Below are positions 53,521 to 62,282 of a stretch of 64,000 nt of DNA, piece after piece. The position numbers were made by a program, and so were the translations under genes. The DNA comes from Pseudomonas parafulva NBRC 16636 = DSM 17004 (lineage in GTDB: Bacteria; Pseudomonadota; Gammaproteobacteria; Pseudomonadales; Pseudomonadaceae): the NCBI RefSeq assembly GCF_000730645.1, contig NZ_BBIU01000007.1, forward strand, positions 186,001 through 250,000, given 5' to 3'. Numbering within the stretch: the stretch's first letter is position 1; the number at the start of each line of letters is the position of its first letter. The notes beneath the pieces are model-generated. The model saw only the letters and a list, made by a program, of their open reading frames with translations. It had not been told where the DNA came from and did no database searches.

Positions 53521-54372
53521 ATGCGCGTCCTGCCATCCGTTGCTGCCTTTTCGCTGGGCCTGCTTATCTCGACTGGAGCGCTGGCGGTAACCGGCGAAGA
53601 GGCGCAACTGATCGACTCGATCAATGTCTACCGCAGCACGGCACAGTCCTGTGGCGCGGAAGCTTCGCTGGAGCTTCCCCCGCTCAACAGCGATACACGC
53701 CTGGCGTTGTCGCCTGAGGGCACCCGCGACCTGCAGCAAGCCATGACGCGCGCCGCCTACCCCATGGTCAACGTGCAGGCCATCAGCCTGTCCGGCCCGC
53801 GCGATGCCCGTGCGGCCATGCATGCCATCGAAGAAAGCTTTTGCCAGGTGGTGCTCGACCCGCAGTTCGTGGACATCGGCGTCAGCCAGGAAGGGCGAGA
53901 CTGGCGGATCGTGTTGGCGCGCCCCCTGCTAAGCGGCCGCCTTGGCGACTGGCAGGCCGAAGGGCAGAAGGTACTGCAGGCAATCAATGCAGCACGCCAG
54001 CAACCGCGCCAGTGCGGTGGCCAGCCGTTCGCCGCCGCGCCGCCACTTACCTGGAACGCCGTGCTGGCTGGGGTGGCTGCCAACCATACGCGGGCCATGG
54101 CCAACCAGAACTTCTTCGACCATATCGACAAGGATGGCCGCACACCGGGTGATCGCGCCGAACTGGCCGGGTACCTGTACCAGCAGATTGGCGAGAACAT
54201 CACCGCTGGCCGCGACACTGCGCAAAAGGTGGTTCAAGGCTGGCTCGACAGCCCTGGGCATTGCGCAACCCTGATGAACCCGGACTTCCGCGACCTGGGC
54301 GCCGCCTATGCCACCGACCCGAAAAGCGATGCTGGCATTTATTGGACCGGCCTGTTCGGCACCCCCCAGTAG
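53521..54372 (+). CDS. exported CAP/SCP-domain protein
   Basis: 283 residues with signal peptide LPSVAAFSLGLLISTGALAV. Residues ~30-140 form an N-terminal domain with paired cysteines. The C-terminal CAP domain (~150-283) has LTWNAVLAGVAANHTRAMAN, FFDHIDKDGRTPGDRAE, GENITAGRDTAQKVVQGWLD and SPGHCATLMNPDFRDLGAAY, the bacterial SCP/PR-1 signature with its His and Glu residues. Periplasmic or secreted; activity unknown. ATG at 53521 follows AGGGAG. It converges with the GlxA-type gene, stops 31 bp apart. Confidence 0.88.
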   Translation: MRVLPSVAAFSLGLLISTGALAVTGEEAQLIDSINVYRSTAQSCGAEASLELPPLNSDTRLALSPEGTRDLQQAMTRAAYPMVNVQAISLSGPRDARAAMHAIEESFCQVVLDPQFVDIGVSQEGRDWRIVLARPLLSGRLGDWQAEGQKVLQAINAARQQPRQCGGQPFAAAPPLTWNAVLAGVAANHTRAMANQNFFDHIDKDGRTPGDRAELAGYLYQQIGENITAGRDTAQKVVQGWLDSPGHCATLMNPDFRDLGAAYATDPKSDAGIYWTGLFGTPQ

Positions 54373-54403
54373 CCGAGCCAGGCCGGCCAGACAGGCGTCA
54401 GGC

Positions 54404-55372
54404 CTACCCGCCTCCTGCGCGCAACTGCTGCGCCGTACAAGCAAAACGCTTGCGCACGCATTTGCCCAGGTGGCTGGCGTCCCCCAACCCCACCTCATAG
54501 GCGATCTGCGCCAGGCTGTGGCTTGAGTTGAGCAGGCGCCAGCGCGCCTGTTGCAGACGCATCTCGTGCCACCAGGCCTTGGCACTCATGCCCTGGCTGG
54601 CCTGGAACTGCCGGTCCAGTTGCCGCCTGCTGATCCCCAGTTCAGCCGCCAGATGCTCCACAGGCAATGGCGTGCCCAGGTGATGGCGCATCAGCGCCTG
54701 CGCGCGTGCCACCAGCCGACCTGCGCCGGGCCCAGGCTGCAGCGTTCGCAGTGCGTGGTGGCTGTCTCGGGGTTCGTCCATCAGCATGTCTGCCAGCCCT
54801 TTCAGCGCTCGGGCTCGCCCACACGCTTTTGCCAGCAAGGCCACAACCAGGTCGACAACCGCGGTACCCCCCGGGCAGGTGATGCGGTCGCCATCAATGC
54901 AGAACAGCTGCTCCGGGAGCATCTGCAGGTGAGGGAACGCAGCGCGAAATTCAGCTTGATGGCGCCAGTGAATCACCGCCCTGTGTCCTCGCAGAAGGCC
55001 GCACGCTGCCAGCAAAAAAGCTGCGTTGTCCACGCCCACCAACTTCACCCCTGCCCTGGCGGCTTTTTTCAGCAGGCCTTCGTAGTCTGGCGCCTTGGCC
55101 GCCGTTGCCATTGCGCCTCGACCACCCAGCAGCACCAGGTAGTCAAAACCAGACACTTCCAGCTGATCGACTGCAGCCTCCACCTGCACCACCGCACCGC
55201 AGCTGGAGGCGACCGGCTCTGCCGTCAGCCCGGCTACTGTCCAGGCGCAATAACGCTGGCGGCTGTAATCCTCGTCGTCAGCGCTGAAACGCAGCTTGTC
55301 GAGCAGAGCACCGAAAGGAAGCAGGGCAAAATCGGGCATCGGTACGATCAGCAAGCGAATGTCGGGGTGCAT
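54404..55372 (-). CDS. GlxA-type AraC-family regulator (second in window)
   Basis: 322 residues. N-terminal DJ-1/PfpI-like domain (IRLLIVPMPDFALLPFGALL, DYLVLLGGRGAMA, KLVGVDNAAFLLAACGLLRG) and C-terminal AraC domain with LPVEHLAAELGISRRQLDRQ and HSLAQIAYEVGLGDASHLGK. No evident catalytic Cys at the elbow, where Asn is read. ATG at 55372 gives the normal N-terminus. It faces away from lysE-type gene at 55475 across 102 bp, so it may control that exporter. Effector unknown. Confidence 0.87.
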   Translation of the reverse strand: MHPDIRLLIVPMPDFALLPFGALLDKLRFSADDEDYSRQRYCAWTVAGLTAEPVASSCGAVVQVEAAVDQLEVSGFDYLVLLGGRGAMATAAKAPDYEGLLKKAARAGVKLVGVDNAAFLLAACGLLRGHRAVIHWRHQAEFRAAFPHLQMLPEQLFCIDGDRITCPGGTAVVDLVVALLAKACGRARALKGLADMLMDEPRDSHHALRTLQPGPGAGRLVARAQALMRHHLGTPLPVEHLAAELGISRRQLDRQFQASQGMSAKAWWHEMRLQQARWRLLNSSHSLAQIAYEVGLGDASHLGKCVRKRFACTAQQLRAGGG

Positions 55373-55474
55373 ACAGGCTGTCCAGATATGACCATGGAAT
55401 GACCAGATACTACCCTGCACCCGTCAACAAGGCCTCCTAAACTGACGCTCTCTCCGGCAACTGGTGCTCGCAGC

Positions 55475-56086
55475 ATGGCAATCGAAACTTGGCTTATCTA
55501 CCTGCTGGCCAGTGCTGGGCTGGCCGTTACCCCTGGGCCAAACAGCCTGCTGGCCCTCACCCACGGCGCACTCTATGGCGCACGTCGCACCCTGTTCACC
55601 ATTCTCGGCGGCGTGGTGGGGTTCGTTGCGCTGATTGCCCTGGCAATGTTCGGCATCGGTGCGCTGTTGCAGGCATATCCGTCAGCGTTGAGCGGGCTGA
55701 AATGGGCGGGCGGTGCCTACCTGGTGTGGCTGGGCATTCAGCTGTGGCGCAGCCCGGGGCTTCACCTCGCAGCAGCCGGGCATGGGGCAGTACAAGGCAA
55801 TGGCAGCCTGTTTCGCCAAGGCCTGCTGTCGGCCCTGGCCAACCCCAAGGTACTCCTATTCTACGGCGCCTTCTTGCCACAGTTCATCGACCCGCAGCGC
55901 GGCCTGTCCGTGCAGTTCGCGGTGATGGCAGCCACCTTTGCCAGTGTCGAGCTTGCGGTAGAGTACCTGTTGGCCCGCTTGGCGTTTCGCATCCGGCCGT
56001 GGCTGAACCAGGGCGGCGCCGGGTTCAACCGCTGTTGCGGTGGGCTGTTCGTGGTGATTGGTTTACTGCTGCCGCTTGGCGCCTAG
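55475..56086 (+). CDS. LysE/RhtB-family amino acid exporter
   Basis: 203 residues with about six membrane helices. Start is IETWLIYLLASAGLAVTPGPN, with the LysE family PGPN motif, then SLLALTHGALYGARRTLFTI and GLKWAGGAYLVWLGIQLWRS. The C-terminal half has LLSALANPKVLLFYGAFLPQ. Exports an amino acid or homoserine lactone-like compound; the divergent GlxA-type gene may regulate it. Start: ATG at 55475, weak ribosome site. Confidence 0.88.
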   Translation: MAIETWLIYLLASAGLAVTPGPNSLLALTHGALYGARRTLFTILGGVVGFVALIALAMFGIGALLQAYPSALSGLKWAGGAYLVWLGIQLWRSPGLHLAAAGHGAVQGNGSLFRQGLLSALANPKVLLFYGAFLPQFIDPQRGLSVQFAVMAATFASVELAVEYLLARLAFRIRPWLNQGGAGFNRCCGGLFVVIGLLLPLGA

Positions 56087-56167
56087 CTATCAACGGGTTC
56101 TACGAAAGTCTACACCTGGATTCAATAACGTTTTTAGCCGCAAGTTCACTTGTATTTGCGAGCCATT

Positions 56168-56254
56168 TGCCGATATTTGGCAGCATTTTATAAGTTCCAG
56201 GCCTGCGACAATCAGCCTCAGAATATTTTGTACCAACTTGTTAATTAGCAAGCT
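56168..56254. promoter_or_regulatory. two palindromes in the quiA upstream region
   Basis: TGCCGATATTTGGCA (56168-56182) and AACTTGTTAATTAGCAAGCT (56235-56254, 14 of 16 inner bases symmetric) lie in the AT-rich 210-bp gap before quiA. They are good candidates for regulator binding sites of the quinate genes. Confidence 0.4.
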
Positions 56255-56297
56255 AAGCGTTTAAACTCAGCGCATTCCACCTGCTGAGATCCCTGGC

Positions 56298-58715
56298 ATG
56301 ACACACACTCCGCGCACTTCTGGCGCCTCAACCTTCGTCCTGGGCGGGCTGGGCATCATCATTGCCCTGCTTGGCCTTCTGCTGGCCGCCGGCGGCTTCA
56401 AGCTCGCCGGCCTGGGCGGTTCCTGGTACTTCCTGATCGGCGGCCTGGCCATGGCCCTGGCCGGCATCCTCATCGCACGGCGCAAGCGGGCCGGGGCCTG
56501 GCTGTATGCCGTGTTCCTGCTGGGGACCGTGCTGTGGGCCGTGGCGGACGCCGGCCTGGTGTTCTGGCCGCTGTTCTCGCGCCTGTTCATGTTCGGCGCC
56601 ATCGGCGCGGTCGTCGCCCTTGCCTACCCGATGCTGGCACGGGCCAGCGGTGCCAGCGCAGGGCGCAGCGCCTACGGCGTGGCGGCGGCCATGGGTGTAG
56701 TGCTGGCGATTGCCGCCGGTAACATGTTCGTCGCCCACCCCAGCGTTGCGCCCACTGGCAACGGCCCTGGCCTGACCCCGGTGGAGCCCGGCACCGCACA
56801 GAAAGACTGGGCCCACTATGGCAATACCGAAGGTGGCAGCCGCTTCGCAGCGCTGGACCAGATCCGCCGTGACAACGTCGACAAACTGAAGGTGGCGTGG
56901 ACCTACCACACCGGCGACGTGGCCATCAGTGACGGCAACGGTGCCGAAGACCAGCTCACCCCGTTGCAGATTGGCAACAAGGTGTTCATCTGCACCCCAC
57001 ACAATAACCTGATCGCGCTGGATGCCGACACCGGCAAGGAGCTGTGGAAGAACGCCATCAACGCCCAGTCCAAGGTCTGGCAGCGCTGCCGTGGCATGGC
57101 TTACTTCGACGCCACCACGGCCGTGGCCCAGCCGACCCAGCCCAACAGCACCCCGGTCAGCGTCGCCAGCGTGCCTGCGGGTGCCAACTGCCAGCGCCGC
57201 CTGCTCACCAATACCATCGACGGCCGCCTGATTGCCGTGGATGCCGACAACGGTGAGTTCTGCCAGGGCTTTGGCAACAATGGCCAAGTCGACCTCAAGG
57301 CTGGCCTGGGCGATGTACCGGACTCCTACTACCAGCTGTCCTCGGCGCCGCTGATGGCCGGCACCACGGTGGTGGTTGGCGGGCGTGTTGCCGACAACGT
57401 ACAGACCGACATGCCAGGCGGTGTGATCCGTGGCTTCGACGTGTATACCGGGGCCATGCGCTGGGCGTTCGACCCGGGCAACCCGCAAGACCGTCAGGCG
57501 CCACAGGGTGACAACACCTACGTGCGCAGCACCCCCAACAGCTGGGCGCCGATGTCCTACGACCCGGCGATGAACACCGTGTTCCTGCCCATGGGGTCGT
57601 CCTCCACCGACATCTACGGTGTGGAGCGCAACAAGCTGGACCACACTTATGGCGCTTCGGTCCTGGCCCTGGACGCGACTACCGGCAACCAGAAGTGGGT
57701 CTACCAGACTGTCCACAACGACCTGTGGGACTTCGACCTGCCGATGCAGCCAAGCCTGATCGACTTCACCAAGGACGACGGCCAGTCGGTGCCTGCGGTT
57801 GTGATCGGCACCAAGGCTGGGCAGATCTACGTGCTGGACCGCGCCACCGGCAAGCCGCTGACCCAGGTCGACGAAGTACCGGTCAAGCCGAGCAACATCC
57901 CCAACGAGCCTTACTCGCCAACCCAGCCTAAATCGGTGGGCATGCCGCAGATCGGTGCGCAGACCCTGACCGAGTCGGACATGTGGGGGGCTACCCCGTA
58001 CGATCAGCTGCTGTGCCGCATCGACTTCAAGAAAATGCGCTACGACGGCCTGTACACCGCGCCAGGCACGGACCTGTCGCTGAGCTTCCCCGGTTCGCTG
58101 GGCGGCATGAACTGGGGCAGTATTTCCACCGACCCGGTGCATGGTTTCATCTTCGTCAACGACATGCGCCTGGGCCTGTGGATCCAGATGATCCCGTCGC
58201 AGAACCAGGGCAAGGCAGCTTCCGGTGGCGAGTCGTTGAACACCGGCATGGGCGCGGTACCGCTCAAAGGCACGCCGTATGCGGTGAACAAGAACCGCTT
58301 CCTGTCGGTGGCCGGCATTCCGTGCCAGGCTCCCCCGTTCGGCACCCTCACCGCCATCGACATGAAAACCCGCCAGGTGGCCTGGCAGGTTCCGGTTGGC
58401 ACCGTGGAAGACACCGGCCCACTGGGCATCCGCATGCACCTGCCCATCAAGATCGGCCTGCCGACACTCGGTGGCACCCTGTCGACCCAAGGCGGGCTGG
58501 TATTCATTGCCGGCACCCAGGACTTCTACCTGCGCGCCTATGACAGCAGTAACGGTAACGAGATCTGGAAAGCACGCCTGCCGGTGGGTAGCCAGGGTGG
58601 CCCGATGACCTATGTGTCGCCCAAGACCGGCAAGCAGTACGTGGTGATCACCGCCGGCGGCGCACGCCAGTCGACTGACCGGGGCGACTATGTGATCGCT
58701 TACGCCCTGCCTTGA
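56298..58715 (+). CDS. quiA: membrane PQQ-dependent quinate/shikimate dehydrogenase
   Basis: 805 residues. Five N-terminal membrane helices (~13-145) are followed by a PQQ propeller domain: AHYGNTEGGSRFAALDQIRR and WTYHTGDVA, GANCQRRLLTNTIDGRLIAV, VRSTPNSWAPMSYDPAMNTV, DLWDFDLPMQPSLIDF, GATPYDQLLCRIDFKKMRYD. This is the glucose dehydrogenase-like group; the early end of the domain, length and the porin next door fit quinate dehydrogenase. It oxidises quinate to 3-dehydroquinate at the outer face, with electrons to ubiquinone. Glucose dehydrogenase is the alternative. The porin gene follows after 167 bp. Confidence 0.87.
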   Translation: MTHTPRTSGASTFVLGGLGIIIALLGLLLAAGGFKLAGLGGSWYFLIGGLAMALAGILIARRKRAGAWLYAVFLLGTVLWAVADAGLVFWPLFSRLFMFGAIGAVVALAYPMLARASGASAGRSAYGVAAAMGVVLAIAAGNMFVAHPSVAPTGNGPGLTPVEPGTAQKDWAHYGNTEGGSRFAALDQIRRDNVDKLKVAWTYHTGDVAISDGNGAEDQLTPLQIGNKVFICTPHNNLIALDADTGKELWKNAINAQSKVWQRCRGMAYFDATTAVAQPTQPNSTPVSVASVPAGANCQRRLLTNTIDGRLIAVDADNGEFCQGFGNNGQVDLKAGLGDVPDSYYQLSSAPLMAGTTVVVGGRVADNVQTDMPGGVIRGFDVYTGAMRWAFDPGNPQDRQAPQGDNTYVRSTPNSWAPMSYDPAMNTVFLPMGSSSTDIYGVERNKLDHTYGASVLALDATTGNQKWVYQTVHNDLWDFDLPMQPSLIDFTKDDGQSVPAVVIGTKAGQIYVLDRATGKPLTQVDEVPVKPSNIPNEPYSPTQPKSVGMPQIGAQTLTESDMWGATPYDQLLCRIDFKKMRYDGLYTAPGTDLSLSFPGSLGGMNWGSISTDPVHGFIFVNDMRLGLWIQMIPSQNQGKAASGGESLNTGMGAVPLKGTPYAVNKNRFLSVAGIPCQAPPFGTLTAIDMKTRQVAWQVPVGTVEDTGPLGIRMHLPIKIGLPTLGGTLSTQGGLVFIAGTQDFYLRAYDSSNGNEIWKARLPVGSQGGPMTYVSPKTGKQYVVITAGGARQSTDRGDYVIAYALP

Positions 58716-58721
58716 GACCGT

Positions 58722-58853
58722 GTCGCCCTTGGCGCGGGTGAGCCTGCTCCTACAAGGAGCAGGCGCACCCAACCCCACAGCCGGCCCGGTGCGCCGGCTT
58801 GTGCAGGCGGGTGTGCTACCCGCCTGTGTGAGGGCGGTTTTACCCGCCAAGAG
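58722..58853 (+). repeat. REP-like hairpin cluster between quiA and the porin gene
   Basis: GCGGGTGAGCCTGCTCCTAC and its hairpin arm AGGAGCAGGC (58742-58764, stem 10 bp) resemble the P. putida REP element. A second hairpin, CAGGCGGGT/ACCCGCCTG, spans 58805-58827, and a third GGCGG/CCGCC follows. Together they may terminate quiA and serve as a repetitive extragenic palindrome. Confidence 0.55.
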
Positions 58854-58882
58854 GCCCCGAAAGACTCCCCGAGACCCCCGCA

Positions 58883-60151
58883 ATGCTATCCGCAACCCGC
58901 ATGACTCCTGCTTTGCTGCTGGCCCTGGCCAGCACCCCTGCCCTCGCCGACGGCGACCTGATGACCCGCAGCACGCTGACAGGCGACTGGGGCGGCCTGC
59001 GCCATCAGCTTGAGGCAGACGGCATCCGCTTCACCGCCGACTACAGCGGTGAAACCGCCTACAACGCTCACGGCGGCCTGCACCGCTCGGCGCGTTACTC
59101 GCAAAACGTCAAACTGGGCGTCCAGTTTGACCTGTCCAAGCTGTATGGCCTGGACAATGGCGGTAAGGTGCAGCTGACCATCAACGATCGCCGGGGCAAC
59201 AGCGCCTCCGAAGACCTGGTAGGCAACCGACTGCCGATTCAGGAAAACTACGGCGGCCTCTACACCCGCCTGACCGAACTGAGCTACGAGCGCACCCTGT
59301 TTACCCCGGCGCTGAACGTGAAGCTCGGCTACATGGCCATGGGCAACGACCTGGGCGGCCTGGACAGTGGCATTTTGTGCAACTTCATGAATGCCGGTTT
59401 CTGCGGCCACCCGCTGAACATGTCCGGTGGCAGCGGCTGGACCAACTACCCCAACGCCCGCCTTGGCGTGCGCGTGAAGTATGACCTGTCGCCCGCCTGG
59501 CAACTGCGGGTTGCCGCCTTCAACGTCGACCCGGAAAGCAACGGCAATTCCAGCCGGGCCTGGCACCTGGGGCCCAAGCACACTACTGGCACCGTGGTGC
59601 CGGTTGAGCTGGTCTACAAGCTTCAGGGCGAGCTGCCCGGCGAGTACAAGCTGGGTTACTACTACGACAGCTCCGACGCCAAGCGTATCGGCAGCGACAA
59701 GCAGGTGGCGGGCCGCGGCGGCCACTACCTGCTGATTGACCAGGCCGTGTGGAACGACCCTGGCCTGCCAGGGCGCAGCCTGCATGCTTTTGGCCAGTAC
59801 TCGGCGTCCAGCAAGGCGGCTTCGCCTTTCACCAAGTGGTATGGCGCAGGCGTGGTGTTGTATCAACCGTTCCAGGGGCGGCCGCGGGATACCGTGGCCC
59901 TGGGCTACGGCCGTGCGGTGCCCAACCCACGCAGCCGGGACGTCCAGCAAGCGGCTGCCTTCGATGCCGGGCGCCCCTACCCGGACATCGACAGCGCCGA
60001 GCAGTTGATCGAACTGAGTTACGGCTACCAGGCCACACCGTGGCTGAACCTGCGGCCGGATGTGCAGTACATCATCGAGCCAGGCGCGTTCTCTGGCAAA
60101 GCCATCGACAACGCCCTGGTGGTCGGGCTGCAGGTCAAGGCCAGCTTCTGA
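58883..60151 (+). CDS. OprB-family carbohydrate/quinate-selective porin
   Basis: 422 residues with signal sequence (TPALLLALASTPALADGDL). N-terminal LTGDWGGLRHQLEADGI is the OprB family opening; alternating strands with conserved Gly/Tyr continue to the C-terminal Phe (VVGLQVKASF). OprB porins bring sugars and related compounds across the outer membrane; next to quiA it probably passes quinate or shikimate. ATG at 58883 is upstream of the signal; an ATG at 58901 is possible. Its end overlaps the convergent M20 gene by 17 bp. Confidence 0.88.
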   Translation: MLSATRMTPALLLALASTPALADGDLMTRSTLTGDWGGLRHQLEADGIRFTADYSGETAYNAHGGLHRSARYSQNVKLGVQFDLSKLYGLDNGGKVQLTINDRRGNSASEDLVGNRLPIQENYGGLYTRLTELSYERTLFTPALNVKLGYMAMGNDLGGLDSGILCNFMNAGFCGHPLNMSGGSGWTNYPNARLGVRVKYDLSPAWQLRVAAFNVDPESNGNSSRAWHLGPKHTTGTVVPVELVYKLQGELPGEYKLGYYYDSSDAKRIGSDKQVAGRGGHYLLIDQAVWNDPGLPGRSLHAFGQYSASSKAASPFTKWYGAGVVLYQPFQGRPRDTVALGYGRAVPNPRSRDVQQAAAFDAGRPYPDIDSAEQLIELSYGYQATPWLNLRPDVQYIIEPGAFSGKAIDNALVVGLQVKASF

Positions 60152-61313
60152 CAGGCATCTGGCGCAGGTAGGCCACCAGCCTGGCCAACATCGCGTCACA
60201 CGCCCGCAACTGCTCGACGCTGACGAACTCGTCGGGCTTGTGGCCCTGGTCCATGCTACCAGGGCCACACACCACGGTCGGGATACCGGCCTGGTCGAAC
60301 AGCCCTCCTTCCGTGCCAAACGCCACCGTACCGAAAGCCTCCGAGCCACTGAGCAACGCCAGCAACTGCGCCGCCTCGCTGTCTGCCGGGGTCGCCAGCC
60401 CAGGGTAGGCACTCAAGGGTTGCAAGCGGATAGCGCTCTCGCGGTTGACCTTGCGCATCCGTGGCAGCAACTCGGCGTCGGCATACTGCTGCAACTCGCT
60501 GGCTACCGTGGCGGCATCGAAGCCTGGCAAGGCCCGCACTTCGAAATCGAACTCGCAATGCGCCGGCACGATATTGAGCGCCGTGCCCCCTTTGATCACG
60601 CCGGTCTGCACCGTGGAGAACGGCGGGTCGAAACGGCAGTCATGCCGTTCGGGGCTGGCCAGCGCCTCACCCAGGTCACCCAGTTTGCCAATCAGCTTGG
60701 CCGCATATTCGATGGCATTGACCCCGTACGGAGCGTACGCCGAGTGGCAGGCTGCACCCTGCACCTGGCAGCGCACGGCCAGCTTACCCTTGTGCCCAAG
60801 CACCGGCTTGAGTTCGGTAGGCTCGCCGATCAGGCAGAGCCGGGGCTTGAGCGGGCGCTGTTCAAGGGCGGCCAGCATGGAGCGCACCCCCAGGCAGCCC
60901 ACCTCTTCGTCATAGGAAAACGCCAGGTGCACAGGCATGCGCAGCGGCTCGGCCAGCAATGCCGGGACTGCCGCCAGCACCGAGGCGATGAAGCCTTTCA
61001 TGTCGGCGGTGCCCCGCCCATAAAGCCGGCCGTCGTGCTCGCTGAGCGCGAACGGTGCCACCGTCCAGGCCTGGCCATCGACCGGCACCACGTCGGTATG
61101 CCCCGACAGCACGATACCCGCGACGTCTGTGGGGCCGATGGTGGCGAACAGGTTAGCCTTGGTGCCCTCTGTGTTGAGGAACAGCTCACTGGCAACGCCC
61201 AGGCTGGCCAGGTAGTCGCGCACGAAGCCAATCAGGTCCAGGTTGGAGTCGCGGCTGACCGTGGCAAAGCCCACCAACCGGGCCAACAGCGCGCGGCTGG
61301 CGAACTCACTCAT
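60135..61313 (-). CDS. M20-family deacylase, ArgE-like (acetylornithine deacetylase paralogue)
   Basis: 392 residues. The M20 zinc motifs are intact: VLSGHTDVVPVDG (His, Asp), YGRGTADMKGF (bridging Asp), FSYDEEVGCLG (catalytic Glu), CLIGEPTELKP and the final His in GSMDQGHKPDEFVSV. ArgE removes acetyl groups from N-acetylornithine; paralogues act on other N-acyl amino acids. The gene begins 8 bp inside the DUF1028 gene and lies in a cluster with no arginine genes, so a catabolic N-acyl substrate is more likely than arginine synthesis. ATG at 61313. Confidence 0.87.
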   Translation of the reverse strand: MSEFASRALLARLVGFATVSRDSNLDLIGFVRDYLASLGVASELFLNTEGTKANLFATIGPTDVAGIVLSGHTDVVPVDGQAWTVAPFALSEHDGRLYGRGTADMKGFIASVLAAVPALLAEPLRMPVHLAFSYDEEVGCLGVRSMLAALEQRPLKPRLCLIGEPTELKPVLGHKGKLAVRCQVQGAACHSAYAPYGVNAIEYAAKLIGKLGDLGEALASPERHDCRFDPPFSTVQTGVIKGGTALNIVPAHCEFDFEVRALPGFDAATVASELQQYADAELLPRMRKVNRESAIRLQPLSAYPGLATPADSEAAQLLALLSGSEAFGTVAFGTEGGLFDQAGIPTVVCGPGSMDQGHKPDEFVSVEQLRACDAMLARLVAYLRQMPVRSWP

Positions 61314-61983
61314 CGCCCGCCACCCCGTAGCTGGGGGCTGCGGTCGGGTCCAGGGCGCGGGTCACATAGTCTTGCATCTGCGGGCGATAGGCCTGCCACA
61401 AGCCCTGCAGGGCGCCGATGGGGTCGTTGTCGGCCCAGTCTACCCGCAGGTCCACCAGCGGCCAGGTCAGCTCGCCGGCAACCTTGAGCGCGGCAGAATG
61501 GACCGGCCCGGCTTCACCGCCTGCCGCCATCGCCGCGTGCATGGCGGCCAGCAGGCGGTCAGCCAGGTGCCCGCTGGCCTGCTCGAATGCCTGCACCATG
61601 GCCTCTATCACGGCGGCCGAGGCCAACAGGTTACCGGCTGCCGCGCACTGCTCCCCGGCCACGGCATGATGGGTGCCAAGGGCTTCACGCCCGGTGAACA
61701 GCGCCACCTGGCCGTGGCTGTCGATCACCGTCACCTGGCGATACTCACTCCAGCCATTGGCGCTCAGCACCTGGTCCAGGGCGGTGGCCGGGGGCAATTG
61801 CCCGCGCTCAAGGGCGTCGAGAATCTGCGGCCCGAGGGCCGGCAAGGTGACGTTCTGCGTAGCAACCGCGCCTACCCCAGCCCTGACCCAGGGGCAGCGG
61901 GCACCGACCGCGATGCTGGAAGAACTGATGGCGATACCGACCTGGCCGGTTTCCTGGCAGCGCCCGATGATGGAGAAGGTCAT
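61306..61983 (-). CDS. DUF1028-family Ntn-hydrolase-like protein
   Basis: 225 residues. N-terminal TFSIIGRCQETGQVGIAISS and IAVGARCPWVRAGVGAVATQ, then SEYRQVTVIDSHGQVALFTG and HHAVAGEQCAAAGNLLASAA match DUF1028, a family with the fold of Ntn hydrolases and thought to act on peptides or amides. The family's C-terminal putative peptidoglycan-binding domain is missing in this short form; the body is complete. ATG at 61983 follows AGGATCC, weakly. It is the first gene of the minus-strand pair with the M20 deacylase, and diverges from the monooxygenase-RidA pair. Confidence 0.85.
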   Translation of the reverse strand: MTFSIIGRCQETGQVGIAISSSSIAVGARCPWVRAGVGAVATQNVTLPALGPQILDALERGQLPPATALDQVLSANGWSEYRQVTVIDSHGQVALFTGREALGTHHAVAGEQCAAAGNLLASAAVIEAMVQAFEQASGHLADRLLAAMHAAMAAGGEAGPVHSAALKVAGELTWPLVDLRVDWADNDPIGALQGLWQAYRPQMQDYVTRALDPTAAPSYGVAGDE

Positions 61984-62282
61984 GGCATGGATCCTGTTGT
62001 GCTATGCGGTTGGAAGGCATTCTGCGAGCAAGCCCGAGGCCCAGGAAACCACCTTTTTCCGAGGCCTTGAGCAACAAAAAACTAACCCTTCGCCCCCCGC
62101 TGGCACGCCCGAACGGCCACCATGCACGGTGCACCCCCGGCCCGCCGGGGCCTTCGCCAATTTATCGGCAAGCACCAGCTAAATACTATTTTCGCCATTG
62201 TCCGGGCATCCCTAGTCTGGCCCCAGGTAAACGGCGGTCTTCCAACCGACCTCACAAAAACCGCCTGAACAAGGGCTCGGAC

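Noticed and set aside
56328-58895. Long open frame of 855 codons on the minus strand opposite quiA
   Set aside because: It mirrors the codon structure of quiA, as is common in high-GC genomes; quiA has the recognisable protein and start.
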